NCBI GenBank assembly: GCA_028023455.1
Contig: JAQFVV010000180.1
Span: 620,001 to 684,000 of the forward strand
Direction of reading: 5' to 3'
DNA length: 64,000 nt
From: Epiperipatus broadwayi
Lineage: Eukaryota > Onychophora > Udeonychophora > Euonychophora > Peripatidae
The notes below the pieces were generated by a model, which was given only the letters and a program-made list of their open reading frames with translations, was not told the DNA's origin and made no database searches. Positions 32,430 through 44,224 of this stretch are shown here, one piece after another (positions within the stretch are counted from its first letter, which is position 1; each line of letters starts with the position of its first letter). A program made the translations under genes and the position numbers.

Positions 32430-34146
32430 AAAGCTGAAGAAAAAGCCATCTTTGAAATTCAAGACTACTCAGGATTTAGCTCTCTGCAATCAACCACACC
32501 ATCCAGAGATGCTACAGTCAAAGAGAAAATGGATTTTTTTCAACAGCTCACCACGGATGATCCCCAGCTCAAATTTCAAGCCAATAGTGTTCAAAATGAA
32601 GCCTCCATGGTGATCGTTAGAAATTTAGATTTCCCAAGCTTGGAAAATAGCAATGGTAAATTTTCTTTTAATTTTCCTCATAATTTTAATGTTTCTCAAA
32701 ATCATAATAAAATTGATAAAAGTAAGAAAACTAATATAGTGCCTTCCAATTTAAATGCTTCCCCTTCTCAAAATCAACCCAATATATTAATTAATAGCAA
32801 GCCCTCTTATGCAAACATTACACAGGCAGGCCTTAGAGAGCCTAACATTATGGCATGGGAAGCTTCAAAAAATCACAAAGATTAATTGATGAAGAGATGG
32901 AAGAGAACTTTACTGATAACTACAGCAATCCCAATATTCTTAATCTAAATTTGGAGCAAAAAGATCTCGATTTGATAGCAAACAGATTTAATAACACTAT
33001 TTCCCCCAATTACTATGTAATCCTTTCTTAACTTCCACAATGAAAACACCTCAATCTTAACTGTTACCAACCCTTCATATGATTTATATAAATTTTGGAT
33101 CAATGAGCTTTATAATGAGATAACAAGGAAAAAACTATGGAACCTGATTCATAAAATTCTGCAACATCCTAATAATCATTATGTAATAATTGAATTTAAC
33201 AACCTGACTCAGAAATTACTCTTCCAGAAAACTTTCAAATACCTTGATGGGGAAATTATTTGCAACATTAACATGAATCATCCTATAATCTTGTCAGGTA
33301 AAATCAAGAATTGTTACCTTAAATTTAAAGAAAATCATTTGCAGCAATTACTTAAGCCCTATGGCAAGGTCTCAAATTTTAGATACCAAATGATTAAGGA
33401 GGTAAATCTTCCAGTATATATACTAATACTGCTTCCTTTGAATAAAGAATCAAACCACAATGACATTCCTACTCTCTACTATGTGGACACTTCTCTTATC
33501 ACCTTCCATGGCATTCCACTTTAGTGTTTCTTCTGCCAACAGAGAAGCCATTTGGTGAGGGACTACCTGGCCAGGATCTGCCATAGTTGCAAAAAGATTA
33601 AAAAAGAACACACCACTGTAACTGTTCCAGTGGTGCAGACTGTGGATACATTCATTTCAAAGCATGATATTACAACATCTGAAGCTGTGATAAATTCCAC
33701 CTACCGTCTATTGACTCCTGTTGATGAAATTGTTCCTAACTCTTTACCATCTCCTGCACACTATGAATGCATTAGATGAGTCTTTTGAGTCAGCATCTTC
33801 AGACATGGAGGAGACACCTCATTTGCCTCAGTCCATGAAAAGGAAGGCAAAGGACCAAATACCGGTACCAAATCTTCTGTGGGCAAAACATGCTTCAAAA
33901 ACAAACAGCAATAGCATTAACTCCTCAGACAACAAATACCCTGTCTCCCAGCAACCAGGAAAAAAATGCAAGCCTATTCCTAAGGCAGATAGTCAAGGAA
34001 ACAATTGTGACTTATCCAATAAAGACTCGGGCAAACCTTTTCAAACCCCTGTTCTTATTAAGGATAATAAATTGTTGCTACCTAAGGTGTACAAAACAAT
34101 AAATGCTAAACCAAAATCCATTGACGGCTTGCAGTCCAAAGCGTGA
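32430..34146 (+). pseudogene. L1-like ORF1 relic: disordered N terminus, RRM-like domain, zinc knuckles
   Basis: Coding similarity runs through several frames. The first is AIFEIQDYSGFSSLQ into the open stretch 32529-32885 (MDFFQQLTTDDPQLKFQ, then Asn/Ser-rich). A frame change follows at about 32885 (LIDEEMEENF...LDLIANRFNN), then a shift back near 33030. The core RRM-like region spans 33070-33520: KLWNLIHKIL, NNHYVIIEFNNL, then LKFKENHLQQLLKPYGKVS. After one TAG (33522) comes a knuckle CFFCQQRSHLVRDY, which is C-x2-C-x4-H-x4 with the last Cys replaced by Tyr, and a second partial CHSC. The C-terminal Ser/Pro/Lys-rich tail (33721-34146) is in another frame. Such proteins bind element RNA. At least two frameshifts and one stop; inactive. 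The higher G+C than its surroundings suggests a later arrival. Confidence 0.6.
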
Positions 34147-34406
34147 AAGAAAGACCACTGGCTAGACTATGGATTCTCAAGAACCTAGCGCGGGTTCTTC
34201 CAGGGACCTGAAATCCAGAACATCAGGGGTGAAAGCTAGTATCCATCCTCTTAGCAAAACCAGTGATTGCTGAGTGTGTGAACACATATACACTAGATAC
34301 TCATTCAATCATTCTCAAATTTCCACCACTTGTCCAATAAAAACACTATAATTTGCTGTCCCCAAAAAAATTTCTTCCCCCCCCCTGCCCCTGTGTTTCC
34401 CTTCAC

Positions 34407-34699
34407 CCTACAGAGACTTTATAGCCTCCATGCTAAATGACAAAATGCCTTCCTTATCTACTCTCATTGACAATATACTATATGGATTCATCCCAGAGAT
34501 ACATTCATCAACATTCTTATTGTTTTCGCTATGGTACATCCGGTGCTGGCTCATCTTTAATCATATACTGGAGCATCTGCTTGATTTATATATTGACAAA
34601 ATAGAAAAAATTCGAAAGAGGGACCAGAATTTGACCCCCTCCTACATCTATGATGCCACATGGAAGCTAATTGATAAAGCTGATCCCTTTCATACCTGA
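34407..34699 (+). pseudogene. Open stretch, possibly the C-terminal end of an L1-like ORF2
   Basis: About 97 codons ending at TGA 34699, including DNILYGFIPEI, then LLFSLWYIRCWLIFNHILEH, then DLYIDKIEKI. The 'L-W-Y/I-x...IF-x' pattern recalls the segment after the RT in L1-like ORF2 proteins ('WYIWKxRNxxIF'). If so, the element lost the endonuclease and RT by internal deletion between about 34150 and 34400. The similarity is short and this is a lead only. Confidence 0.3.
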
Positions 34700-35125
34700 A
34701 TAGAAATCACCTATCCTGGAAATGATTAGGGGCTGATTTGCATGCCTTCCTTTGGGATTGATTATGATTTGCCTTCCTCCTCAAGATTATTGCCCAGACC
34801 CTGAGTATTATGACACTGACTTCCATTCTGAAGGGTTGGTTTATCTATACAAAGCTGTGGTTTTGCTTGGACAAAAGTTTAGTACTATCTTTGTACATTT
34901 CGAGACATTCAAGCTTAGTCACCTGCCACCAAGACACTAAATCCCAGGCTCATTCCTTTGCCTATATGCATTATATTAGTCCTTATAGGTTGTGCTATGC
35001 AAGATGTGTCAATATTGAACTTCTATCTCTCTGAATACCATTTAATGTATCCTATGTCTAATTTTATCATAAGCTGTAACCAAATTTTAGAATAAAATAT
35101 TCTATATTTTTATTAAAAAACAACA

Positions 35126-35520
35126 ACTTAATATTAAGAGGAAATGGAACACTTAACAGAAGAGCAATATAGACTTCAGACTACTCATTGAAGTATGGAG
35201 ACACATAGGTTAGGAGTAACAAGAGATTGAAATGAAATACATGGGTAAGAGAACAAACAGATGTTACTGACATCATTGAAAGAATTAAGAGACTGAAGTG
35301 GAGGTGGGCTGGACACACTATTAGAAGAGATAATAGATAGACAATTGAGATCTTAAACTGGATTTTAAGAAATTGTAAAAGTCCTAGAAAAAGACCATAT
35401 GTGAGATGGATGGATGAAATAAGAAAGGGTTCTGGTATTATGTGGACAAGAGAGGCTAAGAGTGGAGAAGATGAACTAGTAGAGACCATCCTGCATAGGA
35501 TCAATAATGATTGAAAATGA
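35126..35520 (+). pseudogene. RTE-type LINE ORF2 C terminus (second half of the split element)
   Basis: Continues the RTE frame of 31801-32306: EHLTEEQYRLQTTH, then in the next frame TWVREQTDVTDIIERI, LKWRWAGHTIRRDN, and RPYVRWMDEIRK...MWTREAKS. These are the conserved C-terminal blocks of RTE elements (WAGH(V/T)xRRD, RGRPxxRWxDEI, W.R.A). It ends near a short GATGATGA run, typical of the 3' end. Two frame differences and stops are present. An independent copy of this tail lies at 37371-37600. Confidence 0.8.
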
Positions 35521-36642
35521 TGATGAATATTTCATTTAAATTCATATTGGCAGATACACAGCAATTGGGAAAATTGGAAAAATAATGTGATTTTCATTAA
35601 GAATTTGAATGTTAATTAGAATTGGCCACATTTTAAACAAAAAGCCAAATAATTCATTTACAATAAATATTAATTAAGATGTTTACTGAATCTATTCTTG
35701 TGGAGACTATAATTTTAAATCAATCAATTCTAATAAAGTTTTTTGGATATTGGATTTTTATCAAACCAAATGAACACTAACAAAAGATATTTTTAAAAAA
35801 ATCCAAGATGCTATCATTATATTTCACACCTTTTCAGCATTGAATCTATTAAACACAATTTAGTGTAGGATTGGTGTTGAGTTGATGACTAATGTGTATT
35901 TCAATATATAACCATTTCTACTTACATTCAAGAACTAGCTATCAATGGTTTGAATAAGTTATTGAACTATCTACATACTTGAATTAGTTTCTGAATTGTT
36001 ATCTTTATTCTTCATCAATGAATGTTTTGATTTAACTAATATATTTACATATCTAGCCATCCCTTTAACATTTATGCTATCAAGCAAATAGTTTAAAATT
36101 TTAAAAAATTCTTAAAATCCAAACTATTATACTTTTCTAAATAAAGTCTGATAGTAGGTAGGCCAGTAACAATATTTTAGTGATCTAAGTTGTATATTAA
36201 ATGCAGGTCACTTCAATTTTTAGTTAGAATCATTATTACTTTGATAGCATAAAAAGTTAAAGATGGCTGCTAAATGTGTAAATGTATTAGTTTGTTTTAA
36301 ATCAAAAATTTTCATTGATAAAGTCAAAATCTAGAAACCAAATTGTGGGCATAGATATTACAGCATAACAATATAAGCATCTAGGCTTATAAAAAATGGT
36401 TCTGGAATAGAATAAAGAAAACTATTCCTGAATGATTAATGTGTTTTTAGTCTCAAGTTGAACTCCTGTATATTGATTTGTAAATTATATTGCATATAGT
36501 TACCATGCATTGGAGACTGCTATTATAATTCTTTAAAATTATGCTTTAGGATTACTGCAAAGATAACATGAGTTTAAGCAATATATCTTTCATTTAACTA
36601 TTATGTAAATAATATTTATTTTACAAAGCGCAGATGGTATTG
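35521..36642. other. Intergenic DNA, nothing recognised
   Basis: A+T-rich sequence after the RTE 3' end with no exon-like or repeat structure seen. Confidence 0.5.
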
Positions 36643-36747
36643 AAATTAAACTGAAAGACTGCAAACCTCTCAAGTGCTTATGACTATCAACAGCCAATCA
36701 GATCGTAAGCAAGCACTTGAGAGGTTTGCAGTCTCTCAGTTTAATTT
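36643..36747. other. 105-nt hairpin with 36-37 bp stem (pre-miRNA-like or tiny MITE)
   Basis: Left arm AAATTAAACTGAAAGACTGC continues to TCTCAAGTGCTT. The right arm begins AAGCACTTGAGAGGTTTGCA and ends with the complement of the start. Within about 37 paired positions there is a single A/C mismatch; the loop is about 31 nt. The size and single imperfection fit a miRNA precursor on either strand, but the near-perfect arms also fit a minimal foldback transposon. No poly-T terminator or clear target duplication was found. Confidence 0.6.
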
Positions 36748-37115
36748 TAACTATTATGTATAAAAGCTTAGATAAGATTGTGTGAATTTGTTAATTATCT
36801 TATCACAAGGAATTGTTAAAATTAGGTAGGTATTGATATGAACTACTACTGGAGTCAATTATGTTTTGTATATGTAAAACAAAATACTGAATGCTTTGCT
36901 TGTGAAGAGATAAATTTGAGTGCAAAGTCAGTTTAATGCATTATATATAAAAAAATCCTTTTTATTGTAAAACTGGTTCAAGGTTTTTTTTTGGGAAACA
37001 GATCCCAAAAGCAGTAATGTAAGTTTATTAGCATATTCCTTTATTCCCACTAGGTTTTATGCTGTATAGTGTAGCTTTAGTAGTTAACATACCCCAGATG
37101 GTAATTCTCCAAGAT
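36748..37115. other. Intergenic DNA, nothing recognised
   Basis: No gene or named repeat seen between the hairpin and the MITE fragment. Confidence 0.45.
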
Positions 37116-37250
37116 CAAAAACTCCTTCTGAAGAAACCATAAGTGGGAAACTAATCTGGGGATATTGGCTAAGATAGCTTGGATAGAGATTTATTAAGCA
37201 TTGCCATAGGCATCTATTGATTACTAAAGCTTGCACTAGATGGCATAAAA
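37116..37250. repeat. Fragment of MITE family A
   Basis: 'gggaaactaatctggggatattgg', 'gatagagatttat', 'ggcatctattgattact' and 'gcttgcac' follow the order of the right arm of the MITE at 621-1096. The terminal GCCTGTTTTAA is lost, so this copy is truncated. Confidence 0.65.
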
Positions 37251-37370
37251 AGTTAAAATAAAAGAATTTGTCAGTAAACAGCAATGTATAAATGAAGGTC
37301 ATTTAATGATTTGTTGGTCATGTGATATCTTAATGGTAAATTTAGCTTTTTTTTTTTTTTATCAACTATC

Positions 37371-37600
37371 AAGAGTTGGACTGGACATATTGCTAGAAGA
37401 GATGATAATAGATGGACAATTGAAATCTCAAACTAGATTTTAAGAGATTGTAAAAAAAACCCACAAAGATACCACATGTGAGATGGATGTATGAAATAAG
37501 AAAGTGTGCAGGAGTGATGTGGAGAAGAGAGGCTCGAGATCGGAGATGGAACCTGCAGTGGATTGATAATAGTTGGCAATGATGATGACAAATAATAAAT
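37371..37600 (+). pseudogene. RTE-type LINE 3' fragment, second copy
   Basis: Translation in shifting frames gives WTGHIARRDDNRWTIEISN, RDCKKNPQR, and a W.R.EARDR-like end (GEERLEIGDG in the frame read), followed by GATGATGAC. It matches the C-terminal 75 or so codons at 35280-35520. Strong 5' truncation is usual for RTE copies. Inactive. Confidence 0.7.
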
Positions 37601-38529
37601 TTTATATACACAACAATTTGATTTATTGGTTCAATTTCACTGGATAATTGATTTTAGAAGTTTGTTCAACATAGATGTAACAATATGGTTTAATCAGGAT
37701 TAAAAGATGCAATTTCTTGCTGAATATTTGGTGTAATCTAACAAAATTTTAATTGCGATATTGTTTCATAATGATTATACAAGTTAATAGCCTTTCTATA
37801 CTATATGTTATGATGTATTATAATTAAACATTTGTTTATTATGGGATTGCAATTTATTGTTTTAACATAGCCTATGGTTCCAAAAAAGGCTTTGATCTTA
37901 AGTGAAAGAAGACTTTTTATTTATATTTGAAGGAACTGAATGAATACATTTCTTAATATTACTTCATATACTTTTGTCATTGCAGCTATATACCTTACTA
38001 TGTGATTATTCATACTGTAAACAATACTCACCAACATGCATTAGTCGGATTTATGGGTTTACTGGCTTTTATTTGTGAGTTTAACAACAAAAAAATCCTT
38101 GTCTCTTTTATTAGATGCCCTGATACTTTTCAATTGAAACATCAGTTGAATTACCTTATATTAAATTAAATGTTGACAATCTTTGTAAAGTTAAAAAAAA
38201 TCATCTTGATTTGAGTAATGGATATATACATTATCATAAGGGCACAAATATTTGGAGCATGCTTGGAGTGAAATTCATTATAAATAAAAGAATAATATTG
38301 TGATTGATAGTATATCATACATTGGGAAAATTATTTATTCAGTTTAATGAAAAATACTAAAGGCAGATAATTTAAGCCCGATAAATAGTGTGATGAAAAG
38401 ATAAGATCTTTTTATAGATAAAGAAATATTTTTAATCAGATCAACAATATTTTAAAATTGTTATGGAAGATACTAATGATAATGTATCAGGAAATTCATA
38501 ACTTATTAGATCATGCATGGGTTAACATT
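37601..38529. other. Intergenic DNA, nothing recognised
   Basis: A+T-rich, no features supported. Confidence 0.5.
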
Positions 38530-38948
38530 ATTTACTGAATATAGCAATTGTTCAATATATTCAAACTAAACTATGAAATGTACATTTTGATTTCATTTTA
38601 AATTATTCTAACTATTACAAGTCTCAACATATGGGCCCAAATTCAAAAATAATCGTATGCAAACCATATGTGGAATTATTTCAAGCCAAGATAAATAATC
38701 AGACATAGACTGATAAACTCTGTGGTATTAAGAAAGGTATCAAACTAATATTAGCTACATTTATCAAGCTGCTACATTTCCAGAATTCATATGTATCAAT
38801 CTTTATAATAATCTGCAGCATCTATCCTAAACAGAGCATTTTTATGAGGCCTTATTCAAATTTGTCTTACACATGACTTTCTAAGAAAGAATGTTATGAT
38901 AAAGATTTTGTAGAGATAATCAACTTAAAACTTTTAATATTCTGTTCC

Positions 38949-38981
<33 letters not shown>

Positions 38982-38985
38982 TGAA
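38530..38985 (+). repeat. Repeat family C, left part of an interrupted copy
   Basis: Matches 61670-62090 in the same orientation: 'ttcaatatattcaaac', 'caaattattctaactattacaag' (left copy 'taaattatt...'), 'catatgtggaattatttc', 'agccaagataaata', 'agagcatttttat', 'ataaagat'. It ends at an (AT)n tract (38953-38982). The right half of this copy resumes at about 41790. Confidence 0.65.
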
Positions 38986-41789
38986 ACTATTATTTAGCCA
39001 TCATCCTGTTTTACCTACTATGTTTCATAGTAGTATCTTTTTTCCTAGTTTAAACCCATCCCAGTCCACATATATAAGCTTCTGGGGATTTATTTTTATT
39101 GTAATAGTGTATATTTACATGTATGTACATGTACTTATATAAGTGCACACATCCAACAGCCATATTAATATTTGTATGCATATAATGCATACACATTTAT
39201 AAATTTAAAATTTAATAAAATGATATAATTTAAATTAAGCATGAACATTGTTATATGTGTGTAATTACCTATATATATATATATGCGAAAGAAGCCATAA
39301 TGCAATAAATTTAAAAGCATTACAACTCTTTTAAATTAATTTAATTTATCATTCTTAGTTAAAAACTATTTAACAGCTTTTGTATATAAATTTCAATTCC
39401 TGTGGTATTCACACACACATATATTTTAAAATGTTTACAAACTGAAATTCTCTTAAAAAAAAGTTAGCTGTTTTTATGAAAATTTGTAATTCTTAGAAAA
39501 CCATCTGCAATTAATTAATCAAACTTGAGACAAAATTTTCATGTCTTTTAAAAATAAAACTAAGAACAAGGAGTGACCTGTTTGACTGTTATTGTTTCAC
39601 TAAGAAAATGACTAAAGTTTTCATTTTTATGCATTTTCAATTAGTAAGAAAACTTTGTAAAAGTTGTAAACTGGCCACTCAGATTAACAATTTTTCTGGC
39701 ATAAAGAACTTTAAGTTTTTCTAAAGGGGGTTCACTCACTAATTTTTCTACCTTGAGAACTTTTGGGTAAAAGCAACCACTGCTGCTCCCTTGGTGGAGA
39801 ATGGTCAATGCTCAAGCCAATGTTTAAGCTTCACTGCCTGCTAAGACATCACACAAGCTGAGATGAGTATGATAGTGATCAGCTATAACAGCCTCAACAA
39901 AGAAGATCTGGTAACAATTTTTCCCACAGAGCTCTTTAAAAATAACTAATAAATTTATAAATGAATCTCTAAAACTCTAAGCTAGCTAATATTAACCATG
40001 CACAAACTTTTAAATTGTAATAATGTTATAATGAATTTAAAAGCTATCTTAAACTGTAAATTATGATTTAAAATTATAATAAAATTCTAATAATTGACAT
40101 CTGTAAACTTGCCTTCTGATTAATTTAAAAATGTAAAACTTTAAATGCTTGTTAATAATAACTTATTCAGTTATTATTCTATCTTTTTAATCTGTGGTCA
40201 TGCCTTTTTATTTGTTTTATATATGTTATTTTATAATTATGCTATGCCAAATTCAGAATGGAGATTAATTTTATGAATAAAGTTTGAGGGGGAGAAATGA
40301 TTAGAGGCTCTCTCCAAATTAAATAATGTTGCTCTTTAGCACACACACAAATCTCTGCTCTGAAAAACCAAATATAATTGTAAAACTATTAAGTTTAGCT
40401 TAATATTATTATTGTTGTTAGAATCAGGTTTGCAAGTCAATAAAGTAATTAGTTAATAAATGCAAGAATGAGTTAGAAAGCATATTATATGTACTGTTTA
40501 AATCCCAGATATGCTTTAATCCTCTTTTTTAGTTATATTGTAAACTGTGCAGATTTATTAAGAACTCAGATTACTTTTAAGTATTCCTTATAGCATGTTT
40601 TAAGAATGATAATTATGAACTGGCATATTGAAGCTTCACAGAACGAAACTATAGAATTTTACATACTTTTAGTTACTAATTAAATATTGTTTAGCATAGA
40701 AAATGTCTTTAGGAAGCACATATGTGCAATTATGCCTTGCTGTATTTTTCTTATATGCATGGGTTTCTGATTTTCATGGCCATCCCATCTCCTTAGTTTG
40801 GACAGCTCTTCTTTAGAAGTGGAACACGAGGGTCCAGATTGTTTTTATAAGCTGCTCTGATCACTGAACTATATGTTCAATTTATTTGCAGCAAGTTGTA
40901 TGATCCATGGAAACTGAGTACTTGGTACTGAATCTTCTGAGTAACTACACATTTGAGATACACCATAGTATCTGAAGTTATAATACAAAGTTCTAGTTCA
41001 TCCCTCCATTAGGTAATATTTCAACTTTGATCTGAATAAATAATCTGATTTGTATGTATATAATCTGCATAGAGAGCTTATTGTAGCTCGTTAAGTGTTA
41101 TTAAATGACTTATATTGAATGTTATAGTGATAAATAATCATTCTTGCACTGACTTCACTGTCGCAAGCCTAATAGGTCAGGCTTAGTAAAATTAAGGCAT
41201 GAATAGAAACCGTAGATTATTACAATTGTAATCAATTCTTTTAATATAGTGCATCATATGAGATTATGTTTTTAAAATTGCTCATCATTGTTTACACCTG
41301 CATATGTCCTTCAATGCACTCTTGTTTATTTGATTTATCTTGATTAATTAAAATATATTAAATTATAATAACTGTGTTGCATATCATACATAATTCATCC
41401 CACATCTTAGTTAAATCTCTTAATACCAAATCTTAGTTAAATCTCTTAATCTCAAATTTTAATTAAGTTTCTTAAAATTAGTTTTACTTATTAATATATG
41501 TATTATCTAGCCAGCCATAGATATATGTATTATGTGTTTAAAATAATAGTAATTTAGTTAATATTCCCTGAGTCTCGTGTTCCACCCTTTGCTACTGCCA
41601 GCACGTGAACTAAGAAATTCCAAGTGTAGCCTCATATATGTCATTCATAGGGTAGTAAGTCATGGAGTGTTGGTGGAGGAGCTGAGGTGCGATCAGATTT
41701 GAGGTCTCAACCTCTCATCTAGATCAGCCTTGGTATAATTTGCCAGGATTCTGAATTTTGTTGTGTGAATGTACAAATATGACAGTTAC
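38986..41789. other. About 2.8-kb insertion inside repeat family C; content unidentified
   Basis: Family C is continuous at 61660-62440 but split here, so this block is probably an insertion. It contains a less A+T-rich patch (39720-39900), a purine run GAGGGGGAGAAATG at about 40287-40300, and short inverted words TGGAACACGAG (about 40821) and CTCGTGTTCCA (about 41574). No reading frame with recognisable domains was found, so the element type is unknown. Confidence 0.4.
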
Positions 41790-42200
41790 AATATTTGTTT
41801 AGTACTCTTCAATTTCTTATAGTAAATAGCAGATAGTAAAAGCAAATCACATTTAAATTTGTGTAGAGTGAGATATGGAGATAATTGACTACTAACTAAA
41901 TAGATTATAATTAAGTATACTTTATTTCTGCCAAATGTATTATATTGATAAAAACCCAGTCATTAAAATTTTAAACAAATCAACAACAAAAAAATTCATG
42001 TAACATAAGCAAAATACAAATGAAAACTCTATCACCCTTTTTTTTTTCAATCTACAAACAGATGTTAATATACATATGTATGCACACTTATTTGATAAAA
42101 ATATGTATATAAATATTTTTCTTAAAATAATATCCCCCAATGCACATATATAAGTAAGTGCATATATTGAAATCAACATTTGTATTTATATAACAAAAAT
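41790..42200 (+). repeat. Repeat family C, right part of the interrupted copy
   Basis: Matches 62095-62440: 'tactcttcaattt', 'aaatttgtgtagagtgag', 'actaactaaatagatta', 'aacaacaaaaaaat', 'tcaatctacaaa'. Same orientation as 38530-38985. Confidence 0.65.
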
Positions 42201-42299
42201 ATAATAAAATCAAATGATTAAAATTATCTGATCAAACATACATGTGAATATATATATATTATACCATTTATTGGTAAATTAGGGTTTATATGCATTAAT

Positions 42300-43580
42300 T
42301 ACGCATACTTGTCGACCAAGTTATGTCAGCACTTGATAATTCATTTATTTGAATGTCAGATATTCTCCAGAAGGTAAGTATTTTTCCTGGTCAAACAATC
42401 ATTGTTTATTATAATTAAGTTAATAATAGTCAGAGAAGACTCCGTTTTTTATTTATTTAATAGATGTCAGGATTCTATATGCAAATCCACTGGCCCTCCC
42501 CTCCTATCTGTAATAATCGCTATTACATGAGAATTTAGTGCTCTCTGGAGGATTGTAAATTATAATAAGGCATTGGCATTTATAATTGGTAAAATTATAC
42601 AGATTTAACTAATAATAATAAATTTAAATCAATAACAGAGTAAATTATATTTCTACGATTTATTTTATAATTCTAACAAATGTTTATTAGTAATAATAAG
42701 ACAATAAAATGTAATATCAAACTACTTTGTTTGTTGAAAGTCTGTTCTTGGAAGTTATCTTGATTCAGTTTTTTTTAATCAGATTTATTACAGCATTTTA
42801 ACAGTACTTATAATCTTCTGAATGTGAGCACATATAACAGAAAAGAAAGTTTCTTACTGGTAAATTTCAACTGTTTAATTCTATCACTGCACAAATTACC
42901 ATGCATGGTTTTGTTCTTAGTAAGATCATCCATCATATGATCTTTTTATGGTATCTTGGTAAGCAGTCCAGGGTTCTAATATTCAGTTTGGAAATGGGAT
43001 CCAATCATGGCATTATTGTGACTACAGGAAGGAAGTGTTGGCAAACAAACAATTCTCACATATATTTGATAATGGTGAAATCTGCTGGTGACTCCAGAGA
43101 AAAAAATCAATTTATTACAAACTGCTATCTGGTGCTACACAGATCACAAGGAAAAAGATCTCTGCTCAACGATGTTCCCTAATTTGAGTCTACCGTGCAC
43201 ATCTTGTTTAACCATTTTTTTTTATCCCCATTTTAACTTTGGCCAATTTACACATTTCTATTTTATTTTTGTATTCAAAGTTATCTTTTCTCCACTTCAG
43301 CGGCTTTCTTTAATTAATGGCAAATGAATGCTGTCATTTCAATTTAAAGTAATTATAATTGCTTGACAATAAGAATTTACATTCTTATCTCAGTAAAATC
43401 AAAAGGTAAATATTTTGCTACTCTCTTTTTATGTGGCTATAGAAAATATAATTTACACTGTATCCAAAATAAACCAAACTATATTTATAAAACTATTTTA
43501 TCTTTCTCAGAAATTTAATATTTTAATTCTAAAATGCCAATGCTGATTGTACCACAAATATAGTATAATACCTTGATGGT
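42300..43580 (+). repeat. Repeat family D, copy 1 (about 1.2 kb)
   Basis: Direct repeat of 48820-49985. Shared landmarks in order include 'aataatagtcagagaaga', 'tctctggaggattgtaa', 'cattggcatttataattggt', 'ttggaagttatcttgattca', 'aaaaaaatcaatttatt', 'ttaattaa' and 'aaaatgccaatg'. Copies differ by many small indels. Neither copy has a shared long ORF, and termini without obvious inverted repeats leave the class open (a non-autonomous element or an LTR are possible). Confidence 0.7.
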
Positions 43581-44072
43581 TGAGGGAAAGAATAAAATAG
43601 GGTGTCTAGCCTTTTTTATTCTTAATAACTTCTAACTTTATCTTCCTTTTTTAGAATTGCTAATCTATCTATCTACTAATTGTTCACATGTGATGTGTGG
43701 CTATTAAGCTCACATTTTAGGGTTTAATATGGTGAATAGAACAAGGAATATTTCCACATTCACTGTACACACACAACATCCATGTAAGTCTAATGATAAG
43801 AAACCCAAGTCTATCCACATTGGAGTATTGCTCAATCTATTTTGACTTATAGCCTCATGGTGATTTAACCCATCTTCCCTTTTCAGGACCCTGCCATTGT
43901 TAGACTGTCAGACATTTAAGGATGGTCTTATCATAGTTAATGATGGGTAGGGGTTTCCCCTTTCTTAAATACATGCTTACCCAATCACCACTGATGTTCA
44001 GTCTACTTATCAGCTGCCTTTTCCCACTATTTTCCTAATCAATTAACCTAGTACCTAATAATCCAGTTTCTT
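43581..44072. other. Intergenic DNA, nothing recognised
   Basis: No feature supported between repeat D and the AT tract. Confidence 0.45.
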
Positions 44073-44077
44073 GTTTC

Positions 44078-44119
<42 letters not shown>

Positions 44120-44121
44120 GA

Positions 44122-44153
<32 letters not shown>

Positions 44154-44154
44154 C
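44073..44154. repeat. (AT)n tracts around an inverted TTTCATT/AATGAAA word
   Basis: TGTTTCATT-(AT)n-AATGAAACA is a perfect palindrome, followed by a second (AT)n run. It could extrude as a cruciform and is a likely site of length instability and assembly error. Confidence 0.85.
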
Positions 44155-44224
44155 ATGACCTTCAGGGTTTAAGTCAGTCTGGTTTATTCTCTAATACTAT
44201 ATTTGGATAAAATGAATATCGCTG

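Larger units (their letters stand above)
32307..35125 (+). mobile_element. LINE-like insertion (L1-like ORF1, no RT) nested in the RTE element
   Basis: About 2.8 kb lying exactly between the two halves of the RTE reading frame. It has a 5' leader of about 120 bp, an ORF1 relic (about 32430-34146) with an RRM-like and zinc-knuckle region, a spacer, a short open stretch (34407-34699) and an A-rich end (AAAAAACAACAA). Endonuclease and RT domains are absent, so it looks like an ORF1-bearing half-LINE or an internally deleted L1-like element. The target duplication could not be defined. Confidence 0.6.

Noticed and set aside
40815-41590. Inverted words TGGAACACGAG and CTCGTGTTCCA as terminal inverted repeats of an element
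   Set aside because: Similarity does not extend beyond about 11 bp and no target duplication flanks them.
42901-43327. Overlapping 93- and 79-residue ORFs in repeat D copy 1
   Set aside because: The second copy of repeat D breaks these frames with stops, so there is no sign of coding conservation.
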